Assembly (NCBI RefSeq): GCF_001190945.1
Contig: NZ_CP011112.1
Coordinates: 3,224,001-3,288,000, forward strand
Source of the DNA: Luteipulveratus mongoliensis
GTDB taxonomy: Bacteria > Actinomycetota > Actinomycetes > Actinomycetales > Dermatophilaceae
DNA length: 64,000 nt
Reading direction: 5' to 3'
The position numbers and the translations under genes are program-made. Below the pieces are notes generated by a model, which was given only the letters and a program-made list of their open reading frames with translations, was not told the origin of the DNA and did not search any database. Of the stretch, positions 26,275 through 34,152 are shown in pieces (the first letter of the stretch is position 1; each line of letters opens with the position of its first letter).

Positions 26275-26721
26275 GTGCCTGCCAGCGATGTTGTTCTGTC
26301 CTACGACCTGCCGGCGTCAGCCCGACAGGCGTTCATGCTGTACGTCGACCGGATCGGTCTGTGGTGGCCAGGCACATATACCGCGGATCCCGCCACCTAC
26401 GCCGGCGTCGTCATCGAGCCGCGCGTCGGAGGCCGCGTCCTCGCGCGCTACAACAACCGTCACGCCGACGAGTGGGGTCGGGTCACGCGTCTCGAGATGG
26501 GCGCTTCGTTGGAGCACACGTTCACGCTGGCGCACGCCAGTCGGGTCGCCAGTCTGGTGAGCGTCTCCTTCGCCGACCACGACACCGGCTCGCGGATGTC
26601 CTTCCGACACGGTGGCTGGACCGAAGACAACAAGCTGGACCGCCACCGGTTCAACGACTGGCCGCTGATCCTGTCCGGCTATGTCGACCTGGTGCGCGTC
26701 ACCGTGCGACGCGCCTGCTGA
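26275..26721 (+). CDS. SRPBCC / AHSA1-like domain protein
   Basis: 148-residue single-domain protein of the START-like (SRPBCC, activator of Hsp90 ATPase 1-like) group. N-terminal strand VVLSYDLPASARQAFMLYVD, then WWPGTYT, EPRVGGRVLARYNN and EWGRVTRLE are typical. The ligand is unknown. GTG at 26275 stands behind GGGAGAGGGG; the frame further upstream crosses the inverted repeat and has no family residues. Confidence 0.8.
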   Translation: MPASDVVLSYDLPASARQAFMLYVDRIGLWWPGTYTADPATYAGVVIEPRVGGRVLARYNNRHADEWGRVTRLEMGASLEHTFTLAHASRVASLVSVSFADHDTGSRMSFRHGGWTEDNKLDRHRFNDWPLILSGYVDLVRVTVRRAC

Positions 26722-26724
26722 GAC

Positions 26725-27399
26725 TCATCGCACCCACAGCTGCACCGAGCCCACAGGCACGAAGCCGCATCGCAGGAAGGTGCGCAGCGCACGAGCGTTG
26801 CCCGGCGCGACGGCCGCGACCACAGGACCAGCGACGCCGACCACTGCAGCCTCGATGAGCTCACCGCCAGAAGGACCGCTGCCGTCGGCATCGACCTCCA
26901 CACCGATCTCGGTCATGCCGGCCAGCCCACGACCCAGCGTCACCAGGCTGCCGCAGGACCTGTCTGTAGTCCCCAGGACCCGTAGGTCGTCGCGTACCCG
27001 TCCTGCGAAAGCCGCTCGCGGGTGTCCGGCCAGGTCGTCGCGCGGCACGAGGTGGACGGCGGGGTCGAGCGCCGCACTCGTGCGGACCAGGATCACATCG
27101 AGGCTGTCGATCCAGCCGTGCGGGCCGGCCAGCGCATGGATGACTCTGGGGTCGTGCGCGCCACCGAAGCCGTCCACTCCGAGCTCATGGAGGCGGCTGG
27201 GTGCGACGTCGTCGCGCACCGCGATGTAGGCGTGGCCGGTCAACGCCACGATGGCCTCGACACGGTCTGACCACGGGCTGGCCAGCTCCCACCCGCCGTC
27301 GACCGGCGGGAACCGGCCCTGTGCGGCAGCTTCCAGCACCGGCCCGAGCTGCACGGTTGGCGTCACGGCGAACAGACTCGCAGACCCCCTTGCTGGCAT
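26725..27399 (-). CDS. GNAT-family acetyltransferase-like protein
   Basis: About 224 residues. The C-terminal third matches the GNAT fold (EIGVEVDADG, then a small-residue acetyl-CoA loop and NARALRTFLRCGFVPVGSVQLWV). The acetyl-CoA loop is atypical, lacking R-x-x-G-x-G/A, so activity is uncertain. ATG at 27399 has AGGAGGAGG about 10 nt upstream; GTG at 27366 is an alternative. Convergent with the SRPBCC gene (3 bp apart) and divergent from yciO. Confidence 0.72.
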   Translation of the reverse strand: MPARGSASLFAVTPTVQLGPVLEAAAQGRFPPVDGGWELASPWSDRVEAIVALTGHAYIAVRDDVAPSRLHELGVDGFGGAHDPRVIHALAGPHGWIDSLDVILVRTSAALDPAVHLVPRDDLAGHPRAAFAGRVRDDLRVLGTTDRSCGSLVTLGRGLAGMTEIGVEVDADGSGPSGGELIEAAVVGVAGPVVAAVAPGNARALRTFLRCGFVPVGSVQLWVR

Positions 27400-27417
27400 T
27401 GACCTGCGTCCTCCTCC

Positions 27418-27423
27418 TAGCGT
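27418..27423 (+). promoter_or_regulatory. -10 hexamer for leaderless yciO mRNA
   Basis: TAGCGT 6 nt before the ATG at 27430. No Shine-Dalgarno between. A TTGACC lies upstream but with a 13-bp spacer, too short to count. Confidence 0.5.
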
Positions 27424-27429
27424 GGCCCC

Positions 27430-28050
27430 ATGGCGCGCTACCTGGATGTCCACCCGAAGGACCCGCAGCCGCGGCTCATCCGACAAGCTGCTGACCTGGT
27501 GCGAGAAGGCGGTCTCATCGCCTATCCGACGGACTCCTGCTTCGCTCTCGGCTGCCGCCTCGGCGACCCGGACGGCAAGGAACGGATCACCCGGATCCGG
27601 CAGCTCGACGACAAGCACCACTTCACGCTGGTGTGCCACGACTTCGCCCAGCTCGGTCAGCTGGTGCAGCTGGACAACTGGGTGTTCCGTGCGGTGAAGG
27701 CGGCGACGCCGGGCTCCTACACGTTCATCCTGCCGGCCACGGCGGAGGTCCCACGTCGGCTGCTGCACCCCAAGAAGCGGACGGTGGGGGTGCGGATCGT
27801 GGACCACCCGGTCGCCTGCGCCCTGCTCATCGAGCTCGGCGAGCCGCTGCTGTCGAGCACCCTGCTGCTGCCCGGCGAGGACGAGCCGCTCACCGACGGC
27901 TGGCAGATCAAGGACGCTCTGGACCACCAGATCGACGCGGTGCTCGACTCCGGCGAGTGCGGTCTGGAGCCGACGACCGTGGTCGACTTCTCCGGGGGGT
28001 TCGCGGACGTCGTACGCGTGGGCGCAGGAAACCCGGCGCCCTTCCAGTAA
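27430..28050 (+). CDS. yciO: YciO-type Sua5/YrdC family protein
   Basis: 206-residue member of the Sua5/YrdC family. The order of motifs follows E. coli YciO closely: YLDVHPKDPQPRLIRQA, GGLIAYPTDSCFALGC, RIRQLDDKHHFTLVC, ATPGSYTFILPAT, and PTTVVDFSG. The family makes or binds threonylcarbamoyl-AMP for tRNA t6A; YciO itself is a paralogue with much weaker activity in E. coli. Start ATG at 27430, probably leaderless. Confidence 0.9.
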   Translation: MARYLDVHPKDPQPRLIRQAADLVREGGLIAYPTDSCFALGCRLGDPDGKERITRIRQLDDKHHFTLVCHDFAQLGQLVQLDNWVFRAVKAATPGSYTFILPATAEVPRRLLHPKKRTVGVRIVDHPVACALLIELGEPLLSSTLLLPGEDEPLTDGWQIKDALDHQIDAVLDSGECGLEPTTVVDFSGGFADVVRVGAGNPAPFQ

Positions 28051-28069
28051 CGCGCCGGTCGCCGCCCCT

Positions 28070-28075
28070 TAGGGT
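28070..28075 (+). promoter_or_regulatory. -10 hexamer for leaderless comB-like mRNA
   Basis: TAGGGT 7 nt before the ATG at 28083, without a ribosome site. Confidence 0.5.
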
Positions 28076-28082
28076 GTGGCCC

Positions 28083-28886
28083 ATGGGGAGTGTTCATGGG
28101 CAGCAGGGCAGCAGGATCCGCTTCGATTGGGGGCCCGACGGGGCGGCCGAGATCGCGCACGGCGCATCGGTGGCGGTGGTCGTCGACGTCCTGAGTTTCA
28201 CCACGACCCTGACGGTCGCGGTCGAGCTCGGCGCCGAGGTCTACCCCTATCCGTGGCGCGACGACACAGTCGCCGGCTTCGCCGAGGCGCGCGATGCGTC
28301 GTACGCCGTCGGCCGGTTCGAGGCGCGTGACTCCGGCCCGCTGGTCGCCGTGAGCCTGTCTCCGTCCAGCCTGCGCCACGCGTCTGGTCTGCAGCGGCTC
28401 GTGCTGCCCTCACCGAACGGGTCAACCATCAGTGCGCAGCTGCGCGACACGGGTGTGACGGTCGTGGGCGCCTCGTTCCGCAACCGTCACGCGGTCGCCC
28501 AGTGGCTCGCCGACCGGCTGGTCGAGCCAGCCGCCTCCATCGCCTTGGTCGCCTCCGGCGAGCGTTGGCCGCGCCACTCGCTGCGGCCTTGCGTCGAGGA
28601 CCTCTGGGGCTGCGGCGCCGTGCTCTCGGCACTGCTCGGTATCCGCCCGGACCTACGTCGGGACCTCAGCCCAGAGGCACAGATGAGCGTGCACGCCTTC
28701 GATGCGGTGGTCCGTGACCTGCAGCCCGCACTGCTGGACTGCGCCAGCGGCCAGGAGCTGATCGAGGTGGGCTACCGCGACGACGTGGTGACTGCCGCTG
28801 AGCTCGACGTCAGCACCGTCGTTCCGGTGCTCAAGGGCGAGCGGTTCGTCGACGCCGTCGGACGGGGCGCCCAGCAGGCCTCCTGA
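28083..28886 (+). CDS. 2-phosphosulfolactate phosphatase (ComB) family protein
   Basis: 267 residues. ComB-family blocks: ASVAVVVDVLSFTTTLTVA, LVLPSPNGSTIS, VVGASFRNRHAVAQWL and VASGERWP; acidic residues for Mg binding are kept (VVDVLSF, CVEDLWGCGAV). The family was named for coenzyme M synthesis in archaea; in bacteria it hydrolyses phosphosulfolactate or an unknown phosphoester. No other coenzyme M gene is nearby. ATG at 28083, 7 nt after TAGGGT. Confidence 0.82.
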   Translation: MGSVHGQQGSRIRFDWGPDGAAEIAHGASVAVVVDVLSFTTTLTVAVELGAEVYPYPWRDDTVAGFAEARDASYAVGRFEARDSGPLVAVSLSPSSLRHASGLQRLVLPSPNGSTISAQLRDTGVTVVGASFRNRHAVAQWLADRLVEPAASIALVASGERWPRHSLRPCVEDLWGCGAVLSALLGIRPDLRRDLSPEAQMSVHAFDAVVRDLQPALLDCASGQELIEVGYRDDVVTAAELDVSTVVPVLKGERFVDAVGRGAQQAS

Positions 28887-28896
28887 TCTGCCCGAG

Positions 28897-29004
28897 TCAC
28901 TGGATGACCTGATCCAGGTCGGCCCTTATGCGTCCCTTCTTCTCCACCTTCGCGAGGTAGTGGGGATAGACCGACGCGACGCTGGTCGGGGAGATCCTGC
29001 TCAC
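28897..29004 (-). pseudogene. 35-codon remnant of a DUF2200 gene
   Basis: A 35-residue frame on the minus strand reads from GTG (29004-29002) to TGA (28899-28897). Its core TSVASVYPHYLAKVEKKGR and the following ADLDQVI match the N-terminus of DUF2200 proteins, which are about 115 residues; the normal continuation (WLTGY) is absent. The GTG overlaps the stop of the chaA-like gene by 4 bp, so the fragment may still be translated. Most likely a truncated gene; a short functional peptide is less likely. Confidence 0.7.
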
Positions 29005-30098
29005 GGGTTGGCCGCCAAGAACACGAAGGCGGCCGCCAGCACGAGGTGAACCCCACCCTGCAGCCGTGTCGCCCGGCCGGGAACGATCGTCAGCACCGAC
29101 ACGGCCACGGTCATCGCGAGCAGCACCAGCTGGGTCGGCTCCAGACCGAGGTGCAGCGGCCCGTCGAGCCAGATGCTCGCCACAGCGATCACCGGGATTG
29201 TCAGCCCGATGCTTGCCATCGCCGAGCCGAGTGCGAGGTTGAGGCTCGTCTGCACCATGTTGCGACGGGCGGCGCGTACAGCGGCCAAGGTCTCGGGCAG
29301 CAGCACCAGCAGTGCGATGACCACGCCGACGAACGTGGGCGGCAGCCCGAGCGCATCGACACCGTCCTCGATCGACGGCGACGCCACCTTCGCCAGGCCG
29401 ACGACACCGACCAACGACACGAGCAGCAAGCCCAGGCTGATCAGTGCCGTTCGGTCCGACGGCGGTTCGGCGTGTGTCTCGCTGTCCGGCTCAGGGGTGG
29501 CGTCGGGGACGACTGGCAGGAAGAAGTCACGGTGCTTCACGGTCTGGTTGAACACGAACAGCCCGTAGACCGCCAGCGATGCCACCGCCGCGAACGTCAG
29601 CTGGGACCCGGAGAACTCCGGCCCGGGAGCCGCGGTCGTGAAGGTCGGGAGTACCAGACACACGGTGGCGAGCGTGACGACACACGCCAGCGCGCTGCCC
29701 GTGCCCTCGGCGTTGAACGTCACCGTGTGGTGCCGCAACGACCCGACGAGCAACGCCAGCCCGACGATGCCGTTGCAGGTGATCATCACCGCTGCGAAGA
29801 CCGTGTCCCGCGCCAGCGACTCGGAGTCCTTGCCACTGGCCATCAGTGTCACGATCAGCGCGACCTCGATGATCGTGACGGCGACCGCGAGGACAAGCGA
29901 GCCCATCGGCTCGCCGACCCGGTGCGCGACCACCTCGGCGTGATGCACCGCCGCGAGGACCGCTCCGACCAGCAGCACCGCCACCACCAGGACGACAACG
30001 ATCGGCAGGTGTCGCCCCCAGGTGAGGGCGAGGCCGACGAGCGCTAGGACGGGGGCGGAGGTGGTCCATGTCAACGCAGCTGGTCTCTCTTGGGCCAT
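29001..30098 (-). CDS. chaA: Calcium/proton (sodium/proton) antiporter, ChaA type
   Basis: 365-residue inner-membrane CaCA-superfamily antiporter with eleven or so helices. The two alpha repeats carry the ion-binding motifs: GEPMGSLVLAVAVTIIEVALI in the N-terminal half and LLVLLPETLAAVRAARRNMVQ with SLNLALGSAMASIGLTIPV in the C-terminal half. Alignment by eye with E. coli ChaA is good along the whole length. ATG at 30098 follows AAAAGGTAAGG. The DUF2200 remnant is coupled downstream. Confidence 0.92.
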   Translation of the reverse strand: MAQERPAALTWTTSAPVLALVGLALTWGRHLPIVVVLVVAVLLVGAVLAAVHHAEVVAHRVGEPMGSLVLAVAVTIIEVALIVTLMASGKDSESLARDTVFAAVMITCNGIVGLALLVGSLRHHTVTFNAEGTGSALACVVTLATVCLVLPTFTTAAPGPEFSGSQLTFAAVASLAVYGLFVFNQTVKHRDFFLPVVPDATPEPDSETHAEPPSDRTALISLGLLLVSLVGVVGLAKVASPSIEDGVDALGLPPTFVGVVIALLVLLPETLAAVRAARRNMVQTSLNLALGSAMASIGLTIPVIAVASIWLDGPLHLGLEPTQLVLLAMTVAVSVLTIVPGRATRLQGGVHLVLAAAFVFLAANP

Positions 30099-30139
30099 GC
30101 CTTACCTTTTCATTCCTCGCAGGTGCCGCCGCGCACCGG

Positions 30140-30145
30140 TAGCGT
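30140..30145 (+). promoter_or_regulatory. -10 hexamer for leaderless methyltransferase mRNA
   Basis: TAGCGT 6 nt before the ATG at 30152, no ribosome site in between. Confidence 0.5.
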
Positions 30146-30151
30146 CCGAAG

Positions 30152-30961
30152 ATGTCTTCGACCGACGACTTCGCCTCGGGGAGCGCCACCTGGTTGAGCC
30201 GGCTCGACAACCTGCGCAACGTCGTACGCCAGGAGATGGTGGCGCGTCAGCTCCAGCGCCACCTGAGTCCGACGGCCCGCGTCCTCGACGTCGGTGCTGG
30301 TCAGGGCACGCAAGCACGTCGACTCGCCGAGCACGGACACACGGTCACCTGCATCGAGCCTGACCCGGACATGCGCAAGGCCTTCCAGACGGCGCTCGCG
30401 ACAGCACCCGCGGACGTCGGCCGCAGGATCGAGCTGTACGCCGGTGCGCTGGGCGACCTGGACGGAGCGCTGGGGGAGCGCACCTTCGACGCAGTCCTGT
30501 GCCACGGCGTCCTGATGTACCTCCCGGAGCCGGAGTCAGCCGTACGCGAGCTCGCCACGTTCGTAGCGGCCGGCGGCATCCTCTCCCTGGTCGCTCGCAA
30601 CCGGGACGCGATGGCCTGGCGGCCCGCTCTGCGCGGGCAGTGGCCGGCCGCGCTGGCCGCCCTCGACGAGCTGGACGCCGCCCGAGCGCAGGACCGCGAT
30701 GCGCGCTATCGCAACGAGATCGGCGTGGACGCACGTGCCGACGACCACGAGCACCTCATCGCGCTGTGCCACGCGGCCGGACTGTCCGACGTGCAGTGGT
30801 ACGGCGTACGCGTGGCCAGCGACGGCGTACCCGTCGATGAGCCTGTACCCGAGGATCCTGCGACCCTCGAGGCGCTGCTGGCGGTCGAGGAACGGCTCGG
30901 CGAGCGCGATCCTTACCGTCGACTGGGCACCTTGGTGCACGTACTGGCCAGACGTCGGTGA
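30152..30961 (+). CDS. SAM-dependent class I methyltransferase (CmoM/UbiE-like)
   Basis: 269 residues. SAM-binding motif I is VLDVGAGQGTQARRLAEHG, motif II TVTCIEPDPDM, then FDAVLCHGVLMYLPEPESAV. The pattern resembles CmoM, which methylates 5-carboxymethoxyuridine of tRNA, and many actinobacterial copies are so named, but CmoM activity is not proven here. Probably leaderless start at 30152; divergent from chaA. Confidence 0.85.
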   Translation: MSSTDDFASGSATWLSRLDNLRNVVRQEMVARQLQRHLSPTARVLDVGAGQGTQARRLAEHGHTVTCIEPDPDMRKAFQTALATAPADVGRRIELYAGALGDLDGALGERTFDAVLCHGVLMYLPEPESAVRELATFVAAGGILSLVARNRDAMAWRPALRGQWPAALAALDELDAARAQDRDARYRNEIGVDARADDHEHLIALCHAAGLSDVQWYGVRVASDGVPVDEPVPEDPATLEALLAVEERLGERDPYRRLGTLVHVLARRR

Positions 30962-31006
30962 CCGGTTCACCACGCCGCACCAAGGTATGTGGAACTCCCG
31001 GTAACA

Positions 31007-31035
31007 CTCAAGTAGAGTGACGCGCATCACTTGAG
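31007..31035. promoter_or_regulatory. Inverted repeat and -10 before the SCP2 pair
   Basis: CTCAAGT-N15-ACTTGAG spans 31007-31035. A TAGAGT hexamer (31013-31018) inside it fits a -10, and the right arm runs into the GAGGAGG ribosome site. A repressor bound here would cover promoter and ribosome site; alternatively the RNA could hide the ribosome site in a hairpin. Confidence 0.45.
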
Positions 31036-31045
31036 GAGGACGTAC

Positions 31046-31963
31046 GTGAGCGCGTTGTCAGAGCAGCTCGGGGCAGCAGATCCCGACCAGATCCGGACGT
31101 TTCTGAGCACCACGCCCGCCAGCACGCTGGCCGACCTCTTCGAGGCGACCTCGGACGAAGAGCTCCAGGAGCTGCTCGACACTCCGGGCACCCGTAAGGA
31201 GGTCGTGGCGATGCTCATGCGCCGGATGCCTGAGCTCACCGAGCCGAAGCTGCTGCGTGCGCTTGATGCGACCATCCGGTTCGAGCTGACCCACCGAGGC
31301 AAGGTCACCGAGGACCACGTGCTGACCTTCCACCGCGGCGCGGTGACCGAGGTCGAGCAGTACGACGACCCGAACGTCACGATCCGCACCACCGTCGTGC
31401 ACATCATCCGGCTCGTGACGGCGCAGGAAAATGCCGCCCTGCTCGCGATCGCCGGCGACCTGACCTTCGACGGCGACGCGATCCTGGCGCTCGACCTCGC
31501 AGCCGCGTTCGCCGGCCGGGTCGGCAAGGTCGTCGCGGTGGCCGAGCTCGAGCCGAGTGACGTGGCCGCCGCCGTGAAGCGGGCCTCCGGCGCCAGTCTG
31601 CGTGCCTTCATGAGCACGTCGGCGCGAGGACTGGTCCTGACCGAGGTCTTCCGGCGCTTTCCCGACTTCATCGACGACAGCAAGAGCGCGTCGCTCGGCT
31701 CGACGATCGTCTTCCGACTCGGCGGGGCGGATGAGCCGGAACGCTATGTCGTCCGGTTCGTCGACGGCGTCTGCACCACGGCCGAAGGCGACACGGAGGA
31801 GCGGGACGCGACTATCGTCATGGACGGCGCCGACTTCCTGCGCCTGGCCACCGGCAACCTCAACATGATGAAGGCCGGTGTGCTGGGCAAGATTGCGGTG
31901 AAGGGCAACCGGGCGGCCGCCCTCGCGCTGAGCCGCGCGATGGACGTACCTCGCGCCAGCTGA
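31046..31963 (+). CDS. SCP2 sterol-binding domain protein, first of a tandem pair
   Basis: 305 residues with two SCP2-like domains in tandem. Domain 1 (about 10-155) includes LTFHRGAVTEVEQ and LLAIAGDLTFDGD; domain 2 (about 175-300) includes FVDGVCTTAEGD, ATIVMDGADFLRLATGNLNMMKAGVLGKIAVKGNRAAALALSR, the canonical SCP2 end (written here in two overlapping parts: MKAGVLGKIAVKG). SCP2 domains bind sterols or fatty acyl groups. GTG at 31046 behind GAGGAGG. The next gene is a clear paralogue 23 bp downstream. Confidence 0.85.
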   Translation: MSALSEQLGAADPDQIRTFLSTTPASTLADLFEATSDEELQELLDTPGTRKEVVAMLMRRMPELTEPKLLRALDATIRFELTHRGKVTEDHVLTFHRGAVTEVEQYDDPNVTIRTTVVHIIRLVTAQENAALLAIAGDLTFDGDAILALDLAAAFAGRVGKVVAVAELEPSDVAAAVKRASGASLRAFMSTSARGLVLTEVFRRFPDFIDDSKSASLGSTIVFRLGGADEPERYVVRFVDGVCTTAEGDTEERDATIVMDGADFLRLATGNLNMMKAGVLGKIAVKGNRAAALALSRAMDVPRAS

Positions 31964-31986
31964 TCCGTTGATCCCAGGAGGCCCTG

Positions 31987-32913
31987 ATGAACAGCATCTC
32001 CACCATGCCCGCGTCGACGGATGCGGCAGAGCTCGAGTCATATCTCACCAGTACTGCCGCCGAGCCGCTGGTCGCCGATCTGGCGGCGACTTCGGACGAG
32101 GACCTCACGTCGCTGCTGCGTCGTGCGGACGCGCGCGAGCTGCTGATCGACACGATCCTCGGGCGCTTTCCGGAGCTCGCGGTGGCCGAGCAGGTGCAGC
32201 AGATGACCGGCGTGGTCGGTCTTGAGCTCACGCTCGACGGCGATCTGGTGGAGGACCGCACCCTCGACTTCGACGGCAAGTCGGTCCAGGAGATCGATGA
32301 TGCACAGGAGTGGGACGTCATCCTGTCGACCTCGGTGCTGCACTTCCTCCGCGTCGTCACCGGCCAGCAGAACGCTGCTCTGCTGGCGATTGCCGGAGAC
32401 CTCACAATGGAGGGCAACGCCGAGCTGGCGATCGACCTGGCGGGCGTCTTCTCCGTGACCGGAGAGCCAGGCGTCGCCGTCGATCCGACAGCGCTGGACC
32501 CCGTCGAGGTCGCTGCGGCGGTCAAGCGGTCCACGCCGGACAATCTGCGCGCGGTGATGAGCAGCAGTGTGCGGCCGATGGTCCTCAGTGAGATCTTTCG
32601 CCGCTTCCCGGACTTCGTCGACCCGGCGAAGGCTGCCCGACTCCGTTCGACGATCGTGTTCCGACTGACCGGGCAGGAGGAGCCGGACCGCTACGTCGTG
32701 ACCTTCGCCGACGGTGCGTGCGATGTGGTCGAGGGCGACAGCAAGACCCGAGACGCCACGATCATCATGGACGGAGCCGACTTCCTGCTCCTGGCGACTG
32801 GCAACCTCAACCCGATGAAGGCTGGCATCCAGGGCAAGATCGGGATCAAGGGCGACCGCGGAGCCGCGATCGCCCTCAGCCGTGCCATGGACGTACCCCG
32901 CTCTGGACGCTGA
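31987..32913 (+). CDS. SCP2 sterol-binding domain protein, second of a tandem pair
   Basis: 308 residues, same two-domain layout as the gene before it. Matching stretches include the identical VLSEIFRRFPDF/VLTEVFRRFPDF region, TSVLHFLRVVTGQQNAALLAIAG and MKAGIQGKIGIKGDRG near the C-terminus, ending in RAMDVPRSG. Similarity runs along the entire length, so one arose by gene duplication. ATG at 31987 follows CAGGAGG. Ligand and role unknown. Confidence 0.85.
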   Translation: MNSISTMPASTDAAELESYLTSTAAEPLVADLAATSDEDLTSLLRRADARELLIDTILGRFPELAVAEQVQQMTGVVGLELTLDGDLVEDRTLDFDGKSVQEIDDAQEWDVILSTSVLHFLRVVTGQQNAALLAIAGDLTMEGNAELAIDLAGVFSVTGEPGVAVDPTALDPVEVAAAVKRSTPDNLRAVMSSSVRPMVLSEIFRRFPDFVDPAKAARLRSTIVFRLTGQEEPDRYVVTFADGACDVVEGDSKTRDATIIMDGADFLLLATGNLNPMKAGIQGKIGIKGDRGAAIALSRAMDVPRSGR

Positions 32914-32937
32914 CCCAGCCCGAGCTCGCAGCCACCT

Positions 32938-34143
32938 ATGGTCAGCAAGCGCTACCGCCGGCGGGTGCTCGAACCTGTTGCAGCAGTCGGCATTGTCGCC
33001 GTCATCCTCATCGCACACGCCCCGTCGGGCCCGAATCCGTTGATCCGGCTGCCGCACCGGTCCTCGACGACGTCCGATGCCTCGGAGGAGGACGCGTCGT
33101 GGCCTCGGCTCGAGCCGGCGTGCGCTCCCGAGACCGCCGGCGCGGCACCCGCCAAGGTCACGGTCGCCGAGCTCAACCAGCTGGTCGACCATCTCGATCT
33201 CCCCTACTGGCAGGCGGCCGACATCGGCGCCAGTGGACGCCTGAGCGACAACCGTCTGGTCCTGGCTTTCGGCGACACGCTGCGCAAGCCCGACGTCGCG
33301 CCCAACCTGGTCGCGAACTCGCTCATCGTGGCCACCGGGCAGTGCGCGTCACAGGTGATGGTGCGCGACCACGGGGCGGTCATCCCCGATCGGCAGGACG
33401 GCGTCGTCTACTGGCCGACATCGCTCGTGGTGCTGCCCGGCTCCGGCTCCGACCAGGTGCTGGTGTTCACCTCACGCATCCGGCGTACGGGCAAGGGTGG
33501 CTTCGCCTTCACCTACCTCGGTGCCAGCGCAACCCGGTTCACGGTCCAGCCTGGAGGAGCACCGGTCCCGCAGGAGCAGATCGACATCACCCCTGACAGC
33601 GCGGACGAGACGCAGGTCAACTGGGGTGGTGCCGCGATGGCGGCGAAGAGCTGGTTGTACGTCTATGGCACGGGCCGCGCCACCGCCGGGCCTGGTCGAT
33701 CGTTGTACGTCGCACGCGCACCGCTGAGCAATCCCGAGGACCGCTCGCAGTGGCGCTTCTGGGACGGCGACTCGTGGGACCGGTCGCCGGACAAGGTGGA
33801 GCAGATCCTTCCGTCCGACGGCGTTTCACAGACCCTGTCTGCCGACTACCTGGGTGGCCGTTATGTCCTGGTGTCCAAGCGGGGCGGGGACTTCGGCGAC
33901 GAGGTCTACGCATGGTCCTCGTCATCGCCCGTCGGACCATGGCGCCGATCCAAGGGCGTCAGGGCCGAGTTCCGTGATCCCGCAGGCGGATTCCGCTATG
34001 CACCGCTCGCTCACCCCGAGGTGCCGCTGCAGTCGGGCAAGCTGCTGGTGAGTATCTCGCGCAACACCGACGACCTCGGCAAGCTGTTGCGCGACCCCCG
34101 AGTCGGGCGGCCCTACCTCGCCGAGATCGCTTGGCCACGCTGA
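32938..34143 (+). CDS. Exported DUF4185-like (five-bladed propeller) protein
   Basis: 401 residues. Basic start then one hydrophobic segment (VAAVGIVAVILIAHA), so exported or membrane-anchored. The body has the order seen in DUF4185/glycosidase-like propellers: WQAADIGASGRLSDNRLVLAFGDT, YVYGTGRATAGPGRSLYVAR, LSADYLGGRYVLVSKRGG and WSSSSPVGPWRRS. Catalytic residues cannot be assigned. No clear ribosome site before ATG 32938. Convergent with the sugar dehydrogenase gene (9 bp apart). A second, longer protein of this kind lies at 39615-41720. Confidence 0.7.
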   Translation: MVSKRYRRRVLEPVAAVGIVAVILIAHAPSGPNPLIRLPHRSSTTSDASEEDASWPRLEPACAPETAGAAPAKVTVAELNQLVDHLDLPYWQAADIGASGRLSDNRLVLAFGDTLRKPDVAPNLVANSLIVATGQCASQVMVRDHGAVIPDRQDGVVYWPTSLVVLPGSGSDQVLVFTSRIRRTGKGGFAFTYLGASATRFTVQPGGAPVPQEQIDITPDSADETQVNWGGAAMAAKSWLYVYGTGRATAGPGRSLYVARAPLSNPEDRSQWRFWDGDSWDRSPDKVEQILPSDGVSQTLSADYLGGRYVLVSKRGGDFGDEVYAWSSSSPVGPWRRSKGVRAEFRDPAGGFRYAPLAHPEVPLQSGKLLVSISRNTDDLGKLLRDPRVGRPYLAEIAWPR

Positions 34144-34152
34144 CGCCGCGCG

